Source: Hymenobacter sp. 15J16-1T3B
GTDB taxonomy: Bacteria; Bacteroidota; Bacteroidia; Cytophagales; Hymenobacteraceae
NCBI RefSeq assembly: GCF_020711235.1
Contig: NZ_JAJFAV010000017.1
Coordinates: 1 to 64,000 of the forward strand
Direction of reading: 5' to 3'
Length of the DNA: 64,000 nucleotides
The notes under the pieces were generated by a model. It saw only the letters and a list, made by a program, of their open reading frames with translations. It was not told the origin of the DNA and ran no database searches. Positions 62,443 to 64,000 of this stretch are shown here, in pieces (position 1 is the stretch's first letter; each line of letters starts with the position of its first letter). A program made the translations under genes and the position numbers.

Positions 62443-63143
62443 ACCAGCTGGGATTTGGCGGTGAGGGGTTGGGCTTGGGCGGCCAGGGCAGTGCGCAGCA
62501 GGCGCCGGGTCACGCCGGCCTGAATGAGTACTTCGGCCAGTACGAGGTTGCCGGTCCACGACAGCCAGGTGACGGTCAGGTAGGTTTCGATGGGCTTGGT
62601 TTGGAAGAGGTAGAACATGCCGAAGCTTTCCAGGCGCAGGCTCATGGCCGCCAGCGTGACGAGGTAGCTGCGCAGCATCCAGTCGGTGTGCGGCTGCCAC
62701 TGCCGCTGCCGGGCCATGCGGTAGGCCTGCCAGGTGCTGAGCCACCACACCACGCACTGCAGCGTGAAGCCGACTTTAGCCACCAGCCCACCGTTGGCAT
62801 ACAGGGCCAGAATCAGCCCGGAGGGCGCGGCTAGGGCCAAAATGGAGGCCACGTACACCTTGCCTAGAGTGCGGTGCAATTGCCCGCGCCCGGCCCACAG
62901 CCGCGGGAAAAACTGCACCAGTCCGGCCGCCATCACCCACAGGCTGCTGGTGATATGCACGTAGAAGCCCAGCCGGAACAGCCCATCGGCGTTGGTTTCG
63001 GCCGATTTGGTGGTCAGAAAGTCGATGCCGGGCTCAAAGCTCAGGTAGGGCACTACTTTGGTGAGCATCAGGCCCGTAAACAGCAATACGGCGACGCCAG
63101 CGCCACCCTGCAGGACGCGGGAAAGGGGAACGGTAACAGCCAT
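62439..63143 (-). CDS. DUF2306 membrane protein
   Basis: 234 aa from the ATG at 63143. About six membrane helices. FYVHITSSLWVMAAGLVQFF, then HRTLGKVYVASILALAAPSG, and HTDWMLRSYLVTLAAMSLRL are typical DUF2306 elements, with conserved His that could bind heme or metal. Function unknown. It overlaps the start of paralog B by 4 nt (ATGA). Confidence 0.85.
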   Translation of the reverse strand: MAVTVPLSRVLQGGAGVAVLLFTGLMLTKVVPYLSFEPGIDFLTTKSAETNADGLFRLGFYVHITSSLWVMAAGLVQFFPRLWAGRGQLHRTLGKVYVASILALAAPSGLILALYANGGLVAKVGFTLQCVVWWLSTWQAYRMARQRQWQPHTDWMLRSYLVTLAAMSLRLESFGMFYLFQTKPIETYLTVTWLSWTGNLVLAEVLIQAGVTRRLLRTALAAQAQPLTAKSQLV

Positions 63144-63300
63144 GCGGAAGGAGAAAGGGCCTTGCCTAAAGTAGCAATTTGCGGCGACCCGATTGTGCAA
63201 TATGAACGGATATTGCAGCGGCCATTGTATACAGCGCCCGGAATATTTTGGCAGGCTTAAAGCGCGGGGGTGAGCCCGGTCACCGCTAAGACCAGGCGGT

Positions 63301-63360
63301 GCCGAATCCGTTTGCCGGGCCCGCGCCTTTTCAGGGGCGGGCCCGGCAAACGGATTCGGC
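63301..63360. terminator. Long terminator hairpin of the recQ-like gene
   Basis: 24-bp perfect stem (63301-63324 with 63337-63360) around a 12-nt loop; the arm begins GCCGAATCCGTTTGCCGGGC. It lies 11 nt past the recQ-like stop on the minus strand. Confidence 0.82.
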
Positions 63361-63370
63361 GCAAGGTCGT

Positions 63371-64000
63371 CTATTCCACCGGCGGCTGGTTGGGCAACTC
63401 CCCGCGCAGGCGCTTGTCGTAGGTGAGGGCCACGCGCAGCTGGAAGTAGTCGTACTGCTCGCGCAAATGGTCAAACAGATCGCGCAAGCGGAAATCGGGG
63501 CCCAGCTCCTGCACGGCGGTTTTGATGCGGGCGTAGTCGTCCTGGCTGATAAACTCCTCGGTACGCAGCTGGTAGCCCCGTTCGTAGAGGGCCTCTAGGT
63601 GCGACTTGATGGTGCTGACGGCTAGGCCGCGCTGCTCGGCCACTTGCTCCACCGACAGCCCCTGGCGGTGCATTTTCCAGCTGTCAAGGGCCGTGCCGCT
63701 GGGCGCGCCGCCCCCCGCGGGGCGTTTTTTGGCGGCCGGGGCGGGCGTGTCGTCTTCGCCGGGCACGTCTGGCACGTCGTCGGGCGAGGGGGCGCCGGCG
63801 TGCTGGGTGATGAGCTCGATGAACCGCTCCCCGTAGGTTTCAAACTTCTTCATGCCTACGCCCGACACGGCCAGCATGGCCAAGCGCGTGCGCGGCCGCT
63901 CGATGGCCATTTCCTGCAGCGTCGCGTCGGAAAAGACCACGTAAGGCGGCACGCCCTGCTCGTCGGCAATCTGCTTGCGCAGCTGGCGCAGGCGGTCGAA
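63371..64000 (-). CDS. recQ: RecQ-like helicase, C-terminal HRDC and HTH part (truncated by the window)
   Basis: The frame is open to the right edge, so the helicase core lies outside. The visible 209 residues begin FDRLRQLRKQIADEQGVPPY, the start of an HRDC domain, with MAIERPRTRLAMLAVSGVG then KKFETYGERFIELI. A charged linker follows, then a helix-turn-helix of the RecQ-C type: GLSVEQVAEQRGLAVSTIKS then HLEALYERG. This HRDC-plus-HTH tail is usual in Bacteroidota RecQ, a 3'-5' DNA helicase in recombination repair. Confidence 0.8.
   Translation of the reverse strand, partial: FDRLRQLRKQIADEQGVPPYVVFSDATLQEMAIERPRTRLAMLAVSGVGMKKFETYGERFIELITQHAGAPSPDDVPDVPGEDDTPAPAAKKRPAGGGAPSGTALDSWKMHRQGLSVEQVAEQRGLAVSTIKSHLEALYERGYQLRTEEFISQDDYARIKTAVQELGPDFRLRDLFDHLREQYDYFQLRVALTYDKRLRGELPNQPPVE

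Overview
The window looks like chromosome of a high-GC member of the Bacteroidota, most likely Hymenobacter or a close relative in the Cytophagales. The evidence is a gliding-motility/type IX secretion (T9SS) type B C-terminal domain at the left edge, a T9SS type A sorting tail on a glycoside hydrolase, promoter elements of the Bacteroidota type (TAnnTTTG, in one case with TTTG 19 bp upstream), an arginine pathway built around an N-acyl-ornithine carbamoyltransferase, and a dispersed palindromic repeat family with GTCATnCtGAGC ends. The genus is inferred from style, not from a marker gene. I found no rRNA, tRNA, CRISPR array, prophage or insertion sequence.

Layout. 0-3 kb: end of a secreted T9SS type B protein, a long palindromic terminator, and a diadenylate-cyclase-related (DACNV-like) sensor protein. 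3.2-11.3 kb: an NtrC-type response regulator and histidine kinase, divergent from a MacB-like efflux system (membrane fusion protein, ATPase, FtsX-type permease) that has a plausible sigma-54 promoter. 11.5-28.3 kb: a large arginine/carbamoyl-phosphate region. On the minus strand, in transcription order, it holds a GNAT acyltransferase (probable first enzyme), argG, argC, argD, carA, carB and the N-acyl-ornithine carbamoyltransferase. On the plus strand it holds argB, argE and argH. The minus-strand set is broken up by dispersed repeats and by three A+T-rich or poorly characterised small genes.

28.4-42.4 kb: a TetR regulator with candidate operators, a cation/proton antiporter, a TIGR03862-type flavoprotein, a second DAC-domain protein, an aldo/keto reductase, DUF4112, DUF2062 and YihY membrane proteins, a lipoprotein-SCO-cytochrome c operon, an SseB-like protein and a DbpA-like RNA helicase. 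42.4-47.5 kb: an ABC ATPase coupled to a permease fused to an M1-type metallopeptidase, and a small LMW tyrosine-phosphatase-like protein. 47.6-58.4 kb: secreted carbohydrate enzymes (a GH2 and a clan GH-A-like enzyme with sorting tail), an MtfA-like peptidase with a SEC-C tail, a GIDE-like membrane protein, a sterol-desaturase-type enzyme, an M2 peptidase lipoprotein and an esterase. 58.4-64 kb: pirin, an XRE/S24 (LexA-like) regulator, two tandem paralogous proteins of unknown function coupled to a DUF2306 membrane protein, and the C-terminal end of a RecQ-like helicase running off the right edge.

I did not find one unmistakable new multi-gene system. The best leads are the two divergent DAC-domain proteins, the tandem WENDEWW paralogs coupled to DUF2306, the transporter-peptidase fusion, the ornithine carbamoyltransferase with an unusual specificity residue, the recurring 5-nt spacing between a -7-like element and the start codon (suggesting leaderless mRNAs), and the very long perfect hairpins between convergent genes.
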